Of a DNA stretch of 64,000 nt, positions 43,376 through 52,835 are shown piece by piece (the first letter of the stretch is position 1; each line of letters starts with the position of its first letter). Source of the DNA: Salegentibacter sediminis (lineage in GTDB: Bacteria; Bacteroidota; Bacteroidia; Flavobacteriales; Flavobacteriaceae); assembly GCF_002078605.1 (NCBI RefSeq), contig NZ_MSJR01000001.1:806001-870000 (forward strand), given 5' to 3'. The notes beneath the pieces were generated by a model, which made no database searches, was not told where the DNA came from, and was given only the letters and a program-made list of their open reading frames with translations. Made by a program: the position numbers and the translations under genes.

Positions 43376-45004
43376 ATGAAGAACTTACTACTTGTATTAG
43401 GCCTTGGTATTTTTCTGATCTCCTGTAATTCTGAAGAGAAAAAAGCAGCAGATCTTTTGGTATACAACGCCAAAGTTTATACCGTTAACCCCGATTTCGA
43501 AAGCCTCGAAGCTTTTGTGGTTAAAGATGGGAAGTTTTTGGAAATCGGTACCACAGATGCTCTAAGAGAAAAATATAAGGCCAGAGAAGACCTGGATGTA
43601 GGGGGTAAGGCTGTGTTTCCCGGCTTTATTGATTCCCACGCGCACTTTTTTGGATTGGGTCTTCAGCAGCAGAAAGTTGATCTCACCGGAACTAAAAGTT
43701 TTGAGGAGGTAGTACAGCGAATCGTAGACTTCCAGGAAAAACGTAATGCCGATTTTATTACCGGTCGTGGTTGGGATCAAAATGACTGGGAGGTAAAGGA
43801 ATTTCCGGTAAAGGATACCCTGGACCAACTTTTTCCTGACACTCCTGTGGCCATCACCCGAATTGACGGGCACGCGCTACTGGCAAATCAGGCCGCCCTC
43901 GATCTCGCAGGAATTACCACCGAAACTCCTTTTGAAGGAGGGGATATAGTACAGAAAGATGGTAAATTAACCGGCATTCTTGTAGATAATCCTATGGGAT
44001 TGATCACAAATGCTGAACCTGTGCCCTCAAGAAAAGAACAAATAGACGCCCTGCTGGAAGCCCAGGAGATATGTTTTAGCTACGGCCTTACAACGGTAGA
44101 CGATGCCGGAATCAATAAAAGTACGGTTGAACTCATTGATAGTTTGCAACAAGCCGGTGACTTAAAAATCAGGATCTATGCGATGTTGAGCAATACTGAA
44201 GAAAATCTTGATCACTACCTGGATAAAGACCCAATAAAAACCGACAGGCTCAACGTGCGGTCGGTTAAATTTTATGGTGATGGGGCACTGGGTTCCAGAG
44301 GAGCTGCTCTAAAGGAAGAATATAGTGACCGTCCCGGGCATTTTGGAGCTTTGCTCTCTTCTCCTGAAGATTTTAAAAAAACTGCTGAAAGAGTAGCGAA
44401 TTCTAAATTCCAGCTAAATACTCACGCAATAGGAGACTCGGCTAATTACCTGGTGCTTGAAACCTATGATAAGTTGCTTCAGGACGGAGAAGATCGTCGT
44501 TGGAGAGTAGAACATTCACAGGTGATCGATGAGGAAGATTTTAATTATTTCAGCAAAAATATTATTCCCTCGGTACAGCCAACTCACGCTACCAGTGATA
44601 TGTATTGGGCAGAAGACCGATTAGGTGAAGAAAGGATAAAAGGAGCCTACGCTTATAAAAAACTGCTGGACCAGGCTGGGGTGTTACCTTTAGGTACCGA
44701 TTTTCCTGTGGAAAAAGTGAGTCCATTTTTAACTTTTTATGCTGCTACAGTCAGGCAGGATACCGATCAGTTTCCTGAAGGTGGCTTTATGAAAGAGCAG
44801 GCACTTTCTCGTGAAGAAACCTTAAAGGGAATGACCATTTGGGGTGCCTATGCTAATTTTGAAGAGCAGGAAAAGGGAAGTATAGAAGCGGGGAAATTTG
44901 CCGATTTCATTATTCTGGATAAGGATATTATGGAAATCGATGCCCGTGAGATTCCTGAGGTGAAGGTGTTAGAAACTTATGTAAACGGAGAAAAGGTAAA
45001 CTAA
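43376..45004 (+). CDS. Lipoprotein amidohydrolase, YtcJ-like
   Basis: 542 residues. A lipoprotein signal with LISC lipobox (Cys17) places it on a membrane surface outside the cytoplasm. The metal-dependent hydrolase fold is clear: [10 protein letters not shown] (His88, His90), [12 protein letters not shown] near 125, [16 protein letters not shown] near 300, [11 protein letters not shown] near 345, VEHSQ near 380 and LGTDFPVE near 435. This is the YtcJ/N-acyl amidase-like family, which hydrolyses amide bonds; the substrate is unknown. It is monocistronic after a terminator. Confidence 0.88.
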   Translation: MKNLLLVLGLGIFLISCNSEEKKAADLLVYNAKVYTVNPDFESLEAFVVKDGKFLEIGTTDALREKYKAREDLDVGGKAVFPGFIDSHAHFFGLGLQQQKVDLTGTKSFEEVVQRIVDFQEKRNADFITGRGWDQNDWEVKEFPVKDTLDQLFPDTPVAITRIDGHALLANQAALDLAGITTETPFEGGDIVQKDGKLTGILVDNPMGLITNAEPVPSRKEQIDALLEAQEICFSYGLTTVDDAGINKSTVELIDSLQQAGDLKIRIYAMLSNTEENLDHYLDKDPIKTDRLNVRSVKFYGDGALGSRGAALKEEYSDRPGHFGALLSSPEDFKKTAERVANSKFQLNTHAIGDSANYLVLETYDKLLQDGEDRRWRVEHSQVIDEEDFNYFSKNIIPSVQPTHATSDMYWAEDRLGEERIKGAYAYKKLLDQAGVLPLGTDFPVEKVSPFLTFYAATVRQDTDQFPEGGFMKEQALSREETLKGMTIWGAYANFEEQEKGSIEAGKFADFIILDKDIMEIDAREIPEVKVLETYVNGEKVN

Positions 45005-45024
45005 TCTATATTCTCAAATTGGAT

Positions 45025-45032
45025 TATCTTTG
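45025..45032 (+). promoter_or_regulatory. Promoter -7 box of PPIase fusion gene
   Basis: TATCTTTG, 21 bases before the ATG at 45054. The in-frame TTG at 45030 lies inside the box and is not a start codon. Confidence 0.6.
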
Positions 45033-45053
45033 CCACACAAAAAAATAGAAAAA

Positions 45054-45986
45054 ATGAACGACGGATTATATGCAAAATTCCATACCAGCAAAGGAGAGAT
45101 CCTTGTTGAACTGGAATATGAAAAAGTGCCGGGAACGGTAGGAAACTTTGTTGGACTTGCTGAAGGTAACCTGGAGAACCAGGCTTTTCCCCAGGGAAAA
45201 CCTTTTTACGACGGCTTAAAATTTCACCGGGTGATTCCTAATTTTATGGTTCAGGGGGGAGATCCTCAGGGAACAGGAATCGGTGGTCCCGGTTATAAAT
45301 TTGAAGATGAAATTCATCCCGACCTTAAGCACGATGCTCCCGGTAAACTATCTATGGCCAATGCCGGTCCCGGAACCAACGGGAGCCAGTTCTTTATTAC
45401 ACATGTAGAAACGCCCTGGTTAGACGGAAAGCACAGCGTGTTTGGAAGTGTAATTGCCGGGCAGGATGTTGTTGATGCTATAGAGCAGGGAGATGTGATC
45501 AAAAAACTGGAGATAATGAGAGTTGGAGAGGACGCAGAACAATTCAATGCTGTGGAATCTTTTAGAATATTTAATGGCGCCAAGGCCGAACGGGAAGCGG
45601 CGGCCAAAAAGCGGGAAGAGGAGCTAATGGGAGAACTCTCTCAGGGTTTCAAAACTACAGGGAGCGGACTTCGGTATAAGATCGAAAAGGAGGGCGACGG
45701 CCCAAAAGCGGAAAAAGGAAAAACCGTATCGGTGCATTATAAAGGGATGTTGGCTGATGGGACTGTTTTCGACTCTTCTTATAAAAGAAATCAACCGATT
45801 GATTTTCCACTTGGGTTGGGACATGTAATCGCTGGTTGGGATGAAGGCATTCAATTATTGAAAGTTGGAGACCAGGCGCGTTTTGTTATTCCATCACATC
45901 TGGGCTACGGAGATCGTGGTGCCGGAGGAGTTATACCTCCTAATGCAAGTCTTGTCTTCGATGTAGAACTTGTAGCTGTAAAATAA
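45054..45986 (+). CDS. Cyclophilin-FKBP fusion peptidylprolyl isomerase
   Basis: 310 residues from ATG 45054. Residues 4-175 are a cyclophilin ([19 protein letters not shown] at 57-75 with catalytic R59; NGSQFFIT at 109-116). A charged linker (176-200) leads to an FKBP domain at about 204-310 ([18 protein letters not shown] at 225-242, [14 protein letters not shown] at 259-272, [25 protein letters not shown] at 282-306). Two isomerase folds of different origin in one chain give a two-headed folding catalyst. No signal peptide, so it is probably cytoplasmic. Such fusions are known in Bacteroidota and spirochaetes. Confidence 0.93.
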   Translation: MNDGLYAKFHTSKGEILVELEYEKVPGTVGNFVGLAEGNLENQAFPQGKPFYDGLKFHRVIPNFMVQGGDPQGTGIGGPGYKFEDEIHPDLKHDAPGKLSMANAGPGTNGSQFFITHVETPWLDGKHSVFGSVIAGQDVVDAIEQGDVIKKLEIMRVGEDAEQFNAVESFRIFNGAKAEREAAAKKREEELMGELSQGFKTTGSGLRYKIEKEGDGPKAEKGKTVSVHYKGMLADGTVFDSSYKRNQPIDFPLGLGHVIAGWDEGIQLLKVGDQARFVIPSHLGYGDRGAGGVIPPNASLVFDVELVAVK

Positions 45987-46006
45987 CATTAGGTTAAAAC
46001 AATAAA

Positions 46007-46041
46007 AAAAACCTCACAGTCTAAAAGCTGTGAGGTTTTTA
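46007..46041. terminator. Bidirectional intrinsic terminator
   Basis: AAAACCTCACAG (46008-46019)/CTGTGAGGTTTT (46028-46039) flanked by A and T runs, between convergent genes. Confidence 0.9.
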
Positions 46042-46053
46042 GTTTTTGAGAAC

Positions 46054-46695
46054 CTATTTTGAATCTGGTTCAGGAGTCATCCTTAAGTAAGATTTAATTT
46101 CTTTAAATCCTTTTGGGAACATTTTTTTCGCCTCCTCATTAGAAACCGATGGGCTAATCACCACATCTTCTCCTTTTTTCCAATCAGCCGGAGTAGCGAC
46201 CTTTTGGTACGCGGTAAGCTGAAGAGAGTCAATTACCCTAAGCAATTCCTCAAAATTACGGCCAGTACTTGCGGGATAGGTGATCATTAGTTTTATGGTC
46301 TTATCTGGCCCAATCACGTAAACCGAGCGTACGGTAAAGGTATCATCAACCTTTGGGTGAAGCATATCGTACAGTTCAGAAACCTTTCGGTCTTCATCGG
46401 CGATTATAGGGAAGTTTACCTGGGTGTTTTGGGTCTCATTAATATCTTTTATCCATTTTTTATGAGATTCAGCATCGTCTACACTCAAGGCCATAACTTT
46501 GGTGTTGCGCTTGGCAAATTCATCTTTGTATTTAGCCACAGCTCCTAATTCAGTAGTACATACCGGGGTGAAATCGGCAGGGTGAGAGAACAAAACCCCC
46601 CAGCCATCACCAAGATAATCGTAAAAATTTATTTTTCCTTCTGAAGTTTCCGCATCGAAATTCGGTGCTTTATCTCCTAATTTTAAACAACTCAT
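46054..46695 (-). CDS. 1-Cys peroxiredoxin (Prx6-type)
   Basis: 213 residues. The thioredoxin fold begins LGDKAPNFDAETSEGKINFYDYLG. The peroxidatic Cys lies in HPADFTPVCTTELG near 39-52 with the active-site Thr and Pro; the later Arg is in YPASTGRNFEELLRVIDSLQL. The long C-terminal arm (WKKGEDVVISPSVSNEEAKKMFPKG) is typical of the Prx6 subfamily. No classical resolving cysteine is seen. It reduces hydrogen peroxide and organic hydroperoxides in the cytoplasm. Confidence 0.93.
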   Translation of the reverse strand: MSCLKLGDKAPNFDAETSEGKINFYDYLGDGWGVLFSHPADFTPVCTTELGAVAKYKDEFAKRNTKVMALSVDDAESHKKWIKDINETQNTQVNFPIIADEDRKVSELYDMLHPKVDDTFTVRSVYVIGPDKTIKLMITYPASTGRNFEELLRVIDSLQLTAYQKVATPADWKKGEDVVISPSVSNEEAKKMFPKGFKEIKSYLRMTPEPDSK

Positions 46696-46824
46696 ATCTA
46701 TATGTTTTTAAAAATTAAACTTCTATAAATTTAAGAAATCGATATCCATATAAACTGCGAAATATCAGGCTTTGGCACAGTTTAAGAAAAGATTAACGGA
46801 TGTAGAAAATGAGGAGAAGTTTTC

Positions 46825-47394
46825 CTAGAGACCAGGATTATCTTTCCATTTTATATTACATCCCATACTGGGCTTTTGGTTTTTTGAAACCTTTTTATTT
46901 GAAAGTACGGCATCCATAGCTTCCCTAAGATCTCTGCCATTAACCGGGATCCCATTTCCGGGGCGTGAATCATCCAGTTGCCCACGGTAAATGAGTTTTA
47001 ATTCATCGTCAAAGAGGTAGAAATCCGGAGTGCAGGCCGCATGATAGTCATGAGCTACAGCCTGGGTTTCATCATAGAGATAAGGAAAAGAAAACTGATG
47101 TTTTCGAGCCACCTCCTGCATATTATCGGGGTGATCTGCAGGATAATTTTCTACATCATTGCTCATTATCGCAGCAAAACCAAAACCCTGCACGCGGTAA
47201 TCACCCTCCAGCCGTACAATTTCCTCGTTCACATGTTTTACGAAAGGGCAATGGTTGCAGATAAACATAATGAGAGTGCCTTTGTTGCCTCTTACATCCT
47301 CCAGGGTGTAGATATTGCCGCTTATCACATCTCTAAGGCTGAAATGTGGAGCCCTTGTGCCTAAAGCAAGCATTTTTGACTGGGTACGGGACAT
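46825..47394 (-). CDS. Thioredoxin-fold redoxin family protein
   Basis: 189 residues. APHFSLRDVISGNIYTLEDVRGNKGTLIMFICNHCPFVKHV carries a CxxC (CNHC) at about 46-49 in the AhpC/TSA-Redoxin position. Later features are AACTPDFYLFDDELKLIYRGQLDDSRPGN, with the cis-Pro region. No signal peptide. It probably works as a cytoplasmic thiol reductase or peroxidase; the partner is unknown. It neighbours the Prx6-type gene in the same direction, but 129 bases separate them. Confidence 0.88.
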   Translation of the reverse strand: MSRTQSKMLALGTRAPHFSLRDVISGNIYTLEDVRGNKGTLIMFICNHCPFVKHVNEEIVRLEGDYRVQGFGFAAIMSNDVENYPADHPDNMQEVARKHQFSFPYLYDETQAVAHDYHAACTPDFYLFDDELKLIYRGQLDDSRPGNGIPVNGRDLREAMDAVLSNKKVSKNQKPSMGCNIKWKDNPGL

Positions 47395-47470
47395 TTTTTC
47401 TTTTCTTATAAATTTACAAAATATCGCCGGTTTATCCTGATTTGCTTATTTTTCCTGAAAATTTAGTGCG

Positions 47471-47806
47471 ATGGAGATTTCCTGGAAAGATTTTGAAAAA
47501 GTAGACATGCGGGTGGGGACAATTATCGAAGTCCTGGATTTTCCTGAAGCCAGGAATCCTGCCTATAAGATGAAAATCGATTTTGGCCGAAAGCTGGGAA
47601 TAAAAAAAACTTCAGCCCAAATCCCCAAACGCTATAAAAAGGAGGAGTTATTAAACCGGCAAATCGTGGCTGTGGTTAATTTTCCGAAGAAACAAATTGC
47701 CAGCTTTATGAGTGAATGTCTTGTGTTGGGAGCCGTTGGCGCAAATAATGATGTTGTATTACTTCACCCCGGGATGCAAGTTGAAAACGGCCTGCGAATA
47801 AGTTAA
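47471..47806 (+). CDS. csaA: CsaA-like tRNA-binding OB-fold protein
   Basis: 111 residues. An OB fold of the EMAP/CsaA type: WKDFEKVDMRVGTIIEVLDFPEARNPAYKMKIDFG at 5-39, then TSAQIPKRYKKEELLNRQIVAVVNFPKKQIASFMSECLVLGA. The full length is one domain, as in CsaA, which binds tRNA and has export-chaperone activity in Bacillus. The gene stands alone with a bidirectional terminator behind it. Confidence 0.9.
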   Translation: MEISWKDFEKVDMRVGTIIEVLDFPEARNPAYKMKIDFGRKLGIKKTSAQIPKRYKKEELLNRQIVAVVNFPKKQIASFMSECLVLGAVGANNDVVLLHPGMQVENGLRIS

Positions 47807-47839
47807 AATTAAGCAGAATTTTTTGGGTTTTCACAGAAT

Positions 47840-47877
47840 AATAAAGGCCGGAAATATCCATTTCCGGCCTTTATTTT
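47840..47877. terminator. Bidirectional intrinsic terminator
   Basis: AATAAAGGCCGGAAAT pairs with ATTTCCGGCCTTTATT around the loop ATCC at 47856-47859, between convergent genes. Confidence 0.9.
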
Positions 47878-47891
47878 TGCACTAAAGTTAT

Positions 47892-50408
47892 TTACATCTC
47901 ATCTCCAAAGAAGATGGCATTCATAAGGAGTTTGTTGGTCCCAAACCAAAATGCTCTGAAGTTGGTGTTGTCGGTAAACAATATAACATTCCCTTTTTTC
48001 ATTGGGGCCTGCTTAAATGGAACTGTACCTTTTATAGAATCCAGGTTCGGTTTACTTATATAACCGCTTAGTAAAGGTTTTTCTGAATATTTTATTGGAT
48101 TTTTATAGCTCTGTTCATCGGCTTCAATAAAGATGGTGGTGTTTCTAAAGAGTGCAATTTTATCATCCTTATACCCAAAATTAATCGGGTGGGAACGGTC
48201 GGTGTTGGCTTCAAAGATAGCGCCGCCAATACCTTGTGCTCCGGTAAAATCCCTTCGGTCTTCAAAGGAAATATTTTCGGCTACCAAAGTGTCTTTTTTG
48301 ATTTCCATTTCCATAAAATCGTGACGTTTAAACCACCGGGCTATATTTCGGTAACCTATGAGGGTTCCTCCATTTTTCACCCAGTCTTTAAGTTTGTCGG
48401 CTTCGTTTTTGCCCAGCCCATTGCCCCAGGTATTCGGGATAATGATATCGGTATAACGGCTAAGGTCTGCCCTGGAAAAATTTCGGGTGTCCAGCTTTGT
48501 TATCTTCATGTCATAACGCTGGTCGAATAAATGCCAGATCTCACCGGCATCATAAGGAGTTATGCCGTCACCAACCACGAGGGCAACTTTTGCAGGTTCC
48601 AGCGCCCTGAACTGGTTACTGCCAAGATTGATTCCACTGGTAAGCCCTGTGTTTACAGCATTGATCTCTACATTGGTTTCTGTGGAGACCTTCTGAAGGA
48701 ATTCGTGAAGTTCTGAAGCATTAAGTTTCTGGTTTTGAACCGGGATTAAAATGGTGCCGTAGTCATACTGCTTATCTTCGGTGCTAAACTGATTCATACC
48801 TACTTTAGCTCGAAGTTCTTTCTCCAGGATCATATTTAATGCTTTTGGGGCATAGAAGTCGTGCCACTCCATCAGATAGGCATATTCCGATTTTTCGGTT
48901 GCGGGAATTTCAGGTTTTTGAAGTTCCTGGATTTCATTTCCAGCATTTCTTATTCGCACATCTTCAGCAAAATCAAGATTGAAAGCCATGGGGAAATTCC
49001 AGGCCGAGATATCATAAAATAAACTATCCTGAAATTCGGTTCGTCTCTCGAACATAGCTTCTACTAAACGATGTTGCCGCTGATCTTTTGGCACAATATA
49101 GGTGCTGCCTTTTTTAAATTGTTTTCCACCAGCTTCAAAATCCTCCTTTAACTCATGAATTTTTACCTTGTGTTTTTTCAGGATTTTAGCAAGTTCGTAT
49201 GCTGAAGAGGCATCTTTTGTGCTTCCAAAGGCCCAGGCGCCTTTCTCTGCTGAATTCCTTGCGTTTTTGTAAAAATTACGCTGGTAATTCAATAGTTTTA
49301 CCCGCATATTTTTAGCGGCTTCCAGGGTTGAAAGGGCTGCGGTAAATTGATTTCTAATAGTAAATGGGAAGCTTAGGATTCCGTTCTCGGTCTCCTGGGC
49401 GTGTCCCCGGGAGCTTCCCTGTTCAAAGAGTATTCCTATACTACCATTAATATCGGGGAAGGTAGAACCTTTACCGTAGTAAAAATCGTCGTAATCCTCT
49501 TCGGTGTAATAAAAAGAACCCAGTTCATCAAAAGCAGCAGCATGATAGGTGCCTATTTCTCTGGTTAAATCCTGATTGATATCGGGAGTTAAAGGATGGG
49601 TTCTGGAGGGGATTCCAGGCTGAAAGAAAAAGCTGGAATTTGATCCCATTTCGTGATGATCGGTTAAAATATTGGGATACCACTTATGGAAGGTAGTTAG
49701 TCTGGCCTGAGATTCGGCGAGTTGTACCGGAAGCCAGTCCCTGTTCATATCAAACCAGTAGTGGTTGGTGCGTCCTCCCGGCCATACTTCGCTGTATTCG
49801 CGGTCCTGGGGGTCGGGATTAATGTTTTTGCTTTTGTTGGTATTGGCCCAGTATGCAAAACGTTGCAAACCATCTGGGTTAAACACAGGGTCAAACAGGA
49901 TAATGGTATTTTGAAGTAGTTCTTCAATTTCGGGCCCTTCGGCCGCAGCGAGGTGATAGGCTACAAGTAGGGCTGCGTTGGAGCCGCTGGCCTCATTCCC
50001 GTGAATAGAAAAGCCCTGGTTGACTACCACAGGCATATCTTCAGTATTAATATTGGCAGCATTTTCTTCGATTAAAGCCAGGTGGTTTTTTCTTATTTCT
50101 TCGATATTTTCGTGATTTTTTGCAGCAGTAATGGTGAGCAACACCAGGGGGCGGCCTTCATAGGTATGTCCGCGGGTTTCCATACTTATTCGGGGAGAAG
50201 CTTTCTCCAGTGCCCTCATATAATTAAGAAGCAGATCATGGCTTACATGCCATTTGCCGGGTACATAACCAATGATATCCTGGGGTTTTGGAATGTCCTG
50301 GTTGTAGCTTACATCATCTGGTAAATAATAATCCAGGCTTAGGTCTTTTTCCTGGGCTTGAAATTGTAAGCAAAAAATGAGGCTTAGGGTGGTAATTATA
50401 TATCGCAT
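47892..50408 (-). CDS. Exported M14-family zinc metallopeptidase
   Basis: 838 residues. A signal peptide ends near FQAQ. Carboxypeptidase fold residues: GHTYEGRPLVLLTIT near 80, zinc ligands in SIHGNEASGSNAA near 133-146, and DHHEMGSNSSFFF near 249. The catalytic Glu region ILFEQGSSRGHAQE is near 330. A C-terminal domain (about 600-838) has a class I glutamine amidotransferase-like look (VALVVGDGITPYDAGEIW, TDIIIPNTWGNG). It probably acts on peptides outside the cytoplasm. Confidence 0.9.
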   Translation of the reverse strand: MRYIITTLSLIFCLQFQAQEKDLSLDYYLPDDVSYNQDIPKPQDIIGYVPGKWHVSHDLLLNYMRALEKASPRISMETRGHTYEGRPLVLLTITAAKNHENIEEIRKNHLALIEENAANINTEDMPVVVNQGFSIHGNEASGSNAALLVAYHLAAAEGPEIEELLQNTIILFDPVFNPDGLQRFAYWANTNKSKNINPDPQDREYSEVWPGGRTNHYWFDMNRDWLPVQLAESQARLTTFHKWYPNILTDHHEMGSNSSFFFQPGIPSRTHPLTPDINQDLTREIGTYHAAAFDELGSFYYTEEDYDDFYYGKGSTFPDINGSIGILFEQGSSRGHAQETENGILSFPFTIRNQFTAALSTLEAAKNMRVKLLNYQRNFYKNARNSAEKGAWAFGSTKDASSAYELAKILKKHKVKIHELKEDFEAGGKQFKKGSTYIVPKDQRQHRLVEAMFERRTEFQDSLFYDISAWNFPMAFNLDFAEDVRIRNAGNEIQELQKPEIPATEKSEYAYLMEWHDFYAPKALNMILEKELRAKVGMNQFSTEDKQYDYGTILIPVQNQKLNASELHEFLQKVSTETNVEINAVNTGLTSGINLGSNQFRALEPAKVALVVGDGITPYDAGEIWHLFDQRYDMKITKLDTRNFSRADLSRYTDIIIPNTWGNGLGKNEADKLKDWVKNGGTLIGYRNIARWFKRHDFMEMEIKKDTLVAENISFEDRRDFTGAQGIGGAIFEANTDRSHPINFGYKDDKIALFRNTTIFIEADEQSYKNPIKYSEKPLLSGYISKPNLDSIKGTVPFKQAPMKKGNVILFTDNTNFRAFWFGTNKLLMNAIFFGDEM

Positions 50409-50435
50409 TTGAAAGTGTTTTTTTAATTTCTGAAT

Positions 50436-50470
50436 ATAAAAAAACCGTCCGGAAAGATCGGGACGGTTCT
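50436..50470 (-). terminator. Intrinsic terminator of DUF3276 gene
   Basis: Minus-strand AACCGTCCCGATC.../GGACGGTTTTTTT stem-loop lies between the 50495 stop and the peptidase start. Confidence 0.8.
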
Positions 50471-50494
50471 TGAATAAAATTCTAAAGTAATTTT

Positions 50495-50875
50495 TTAGAT
50501 GTCGTCAAAACTCACATTAGTGAATTTTTCGGCCGGGGCTTCCTCTCCGTTTTCAGAAGTCTCACCGTCGTATTCCTTCTTGTAATCTTTTTGATGACGC
50601 TCACTAATTACTTCCTCTCCTTTTTCAGAAATAATGAAATCGGTCATTTCCTCAAGGATCTCATGGAATCCAGCAAAATCCTCTTTGTAAAGGTAAATCT
50701 TGTGTTTTTTGTAGAAAAAAGAGCCGTCGTCGTTGGTGAACTTTTTGCTCTCAGTAATAGTGAGGTAATAATCATCGGCACGGGTGGCTCTAACATCAAA
50801 AAAGTAAGTTCTTCTACCGGCCCTTAACACTTTAGAGAATATTTCTTCTTTCTCCATCATTCCATTATCACTCAT
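50495..50875 (-). CDS. DUF3276 PUR-alpha-like protein
   Basis: 126 residues. Residues 8-90 form the PUR-like repeat (EIFSKVLRAGRRTYFFDVRATRADDYYLTITESKKF...YKKHKIYLYKEDFAGFHEILEEMTDFI), characteristic of Bacteroidota DUF3276 proteins that resemble the nucleic-acid-binding protein of Borrelia. The C-terminal 35 residues are acidic and likely disordered. DNA or RNA binding is expected from the family. Gene order beside an MsbA-like exporter is typical. Confidence 0.92.
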   Translation of the reverse strand: MSDNGMMEKEEIFSKVLRAGRRTYFFDVRATRADDYYLTITESKKFTNDDGSFFYKKHKIYLYKEDFAGFHEILEEMTDFIISEKGEEVISERHQKDYKKEYDGETSENGEEAPAEKFTNVSFDDI

Positions 50876-50948
50876 AAATAGATTCTTTAATAGTTTGTTT
50901 TTGTGTCCTTCAAAAATCTAAAAATTTTTAACATTCCCCAAAATTATT

Positions 50949-52703
50949 TCACATTTCTTTTTCATTTAGCTGTTTTGCATAAAGTTCTTTATAGTAGCCT
51001 TCCTGATTTAATAATTGGGAATGGGTGCCTTCCTGAACTATCTGCCCGTCTTCCAGGATTATAATTTTATCGGCATTCTTTGCTGAGGAAATCCTGTGGC
51101 TTACAATGATGGTAGTTTTGTTGGTAGAAATTCGGAAAAGATTGCTTAAGATCTCTTCTTCCGTTTCGGTATCTACTGCCGATAGACAGTCGTCGAACAG
51201 TAGGATCTTGGGATCATGAATGATGGCGCGAGCTATGGAAACTCTTTGTTTTTGTCCTCCCGATAGTGTTATGCCACGTTCTCCCAATACAGTATCGTAG
51301 CCTTTACTGAAGCCTACGATGTTTTTGTGCACCGAAGCATTTTTAGCTGCTTCTATAATCTCTTTATCGGTGGCATCGGTTTTGCCGAATTTAATATTGC
51401 TTTTTATTGAATCACTGAAAAGGAATGCATCCTGTGGCACGTAGCCAATACTTTTTCTAAGACTTTCCAGGTTAAGCTCCCGGATATTGTGGCCATCGAT
51501 AGTAATTTCTCCGTCTTCCACATCATAAAGTCTTCCTATGAGTTCCAGGATGGTGGATTTACCCGCTCCCGTTTTTCCAATTATGGCCAGGGTTTCTCCG
51601 CTTTTAACTTCAAAAGAAACATTTTTTAGGGCTGTGATGTTGGTGTCATCATAGGTGAAATTCACATTTTTAAAAGCGATATTTCCGCCTATATCGTCTG
51701 GGGTTGGCTTAGGATTGGTGATCTCTGGCTCTTCATCAAGGAATTCGTTTATACGTTCCTGTGAAGCTTCTGCCTGTTGTACCAAAGATGTTACCCATCC
51801 TATAGAAGCTATAGGCCAGGTTAACATGTTGACATAGAGCAGGAATTCTACAATAACTCCCAGGTCTATAAGGCCATTAATATATTGCCGCCCTCCGATA
51901 TAAATTACCAGGACATTACTAATTCCGATAAGCAAAACCATAAGAGGAAAGAAAAAGGCCTGCACTTTCACAAGGGCGATATTCTTATCGCGGCTTCCGT
52001 TGGAAAGCTCGGTGAAATTCTTATTGGTTTGCGGTTCTATGCCGTAGGATTTAATCACGGCAATCCCGCTAAAGCTTTCCTGGGTAAAGGTGTTTAATTT
52101 TGATAGGTACTGCTGTACAACGGTGCTTCGCTTATGAATGGCCACGCTGATTTTGTAAATAGCGAAGGAGAGTACCGGGAGGGGAAGAACGGTATATAAG
52201 GTAAGCATGGGCGCTGCTTCAATCATGAAGATCAATACCACAACGCTGGAGGTAAGGGTCGTTACGCTGTACATTAGCGCGGGCCCAAGATACATTCTTA
52301 CTTTGGTCACATCTTCGCTTATGCGGTTCATAAGATCGCCGGTGCGGTTCTTTTTGTAAAAATTAAGTGATAGTTCCTGGTAGTGTTTATAGACCACGTT
52401 TTTAAGGTCAAATTCGATATGGCGTGAGACCACTATAAAGGTTTGACGCATAAGGAAGGTAAAAAAAGCGGCTATAAGGGTAGCTCCAATAATGAGCGTG
52501 ATATTCCAGGCCAGTTCATCTTGAACATATTCAATATCGGTGATCTCGCCATTGATATATTTTTCGATAACATCGGTAGACCTCCCTGCAAGTGGAATAT
52601 AGAACAAGGCAAAAATTCGCGCTGCTACCGTTATAATAAAGCCAATTAGCAATCTCCATTTATATTTGAGGAAAAATTTATTGAGGGATTTAAGGTGTTT
52701 CAT
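50949..52703 (-). CDS. MsbA-like ABC exporter, fused permease and ATPase
   Basis: 584 residues, a half-transporter. Six membrane helices (about 18-40, 70-90, 145-165, 168-190, 255-280, 285-305) precede the nucleotide-binding domain. Walker A GKTGAGKST near 377-385, Q-loop YVPQDAFLF near 424, signature LSGGQKQR near 479-486, Walker B ILLFDDCLSAVD near 498-509 and H-loop VSHR. Asp-Asp replaces the usual Asp-Glu at the catalytic position, which is common in one partner of heterodimeric exporters, so this may pair with another subunit. Substrate is unknown. Confidence 0.88.
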   Translation of the reverse strand: MKHLKSLNKFFLKYKWRLLIGFIITVAARIFALFYIPLAGRSTDVIEKYINGEITDIEYVQDELAWNITLIIGATLIAAFFTFLMRQTFIVVSRHIEFDLKNVVYKHYQELSLNFYKKNRTGDLMNRISEDVTKVRMYLGPALMYSVTTLTSSVVVLIFMIEAAPMLTLYTVLPLPVLSFAIYKISVAIHKRSTVVQQYLSKLNTFTQESFSGIAVIKSYGIEPQTNKNFTELSNGSRDKNIALVKVQAFFFPLMVLLIGISNVLVIYIGGRQYINGLIDLGVIVEFLLYVNMLTWPIASIGWVTSLVQQAEASQERINEFLDEEPEITNPKPTPDDIGGNIAFKNVNFTYDDTNITALKNVSFEVKSGETLAIIGKTGAGKSTILELIGRLYDVEDGEITIDGHNIRELNLESLRKSIGYVPQDAFLFSDSIKSNIKFGKTDATDKEIIEAAKNASVHKNIVGFSKGYDTVLGERGITLSGGQKQRVSIARAIIHDPKILLFDDCLSAVDTETEEEILSNLFRISTNKTTIIVSHRISSAKNADKIIILEDGQIVQEGTHSQLLNQEGYYKELYAKQLNEKEM

Positions 52704-52775
52704 TCAGAATAAACCAAATTTTTGAGGATATGCCATTTTAACAGGTCATAAAATCCTCTTTATTAAATTATTGAT

Positions 52776-52783
52776 TATTTTTG
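52776..52783 (+). promoter_or_regulatory. Promoter -7 box of leucine dehydrogenase gene
   Basis: TATTTTTG, 52 bases before the ATG at 52836. Confidence 0.5.
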
Positions 52784-52835
52784 CTAAACGATTTTCAGAA
52801 ATATTGAAAATCATAAATTTAAAACCTTACAAGTT

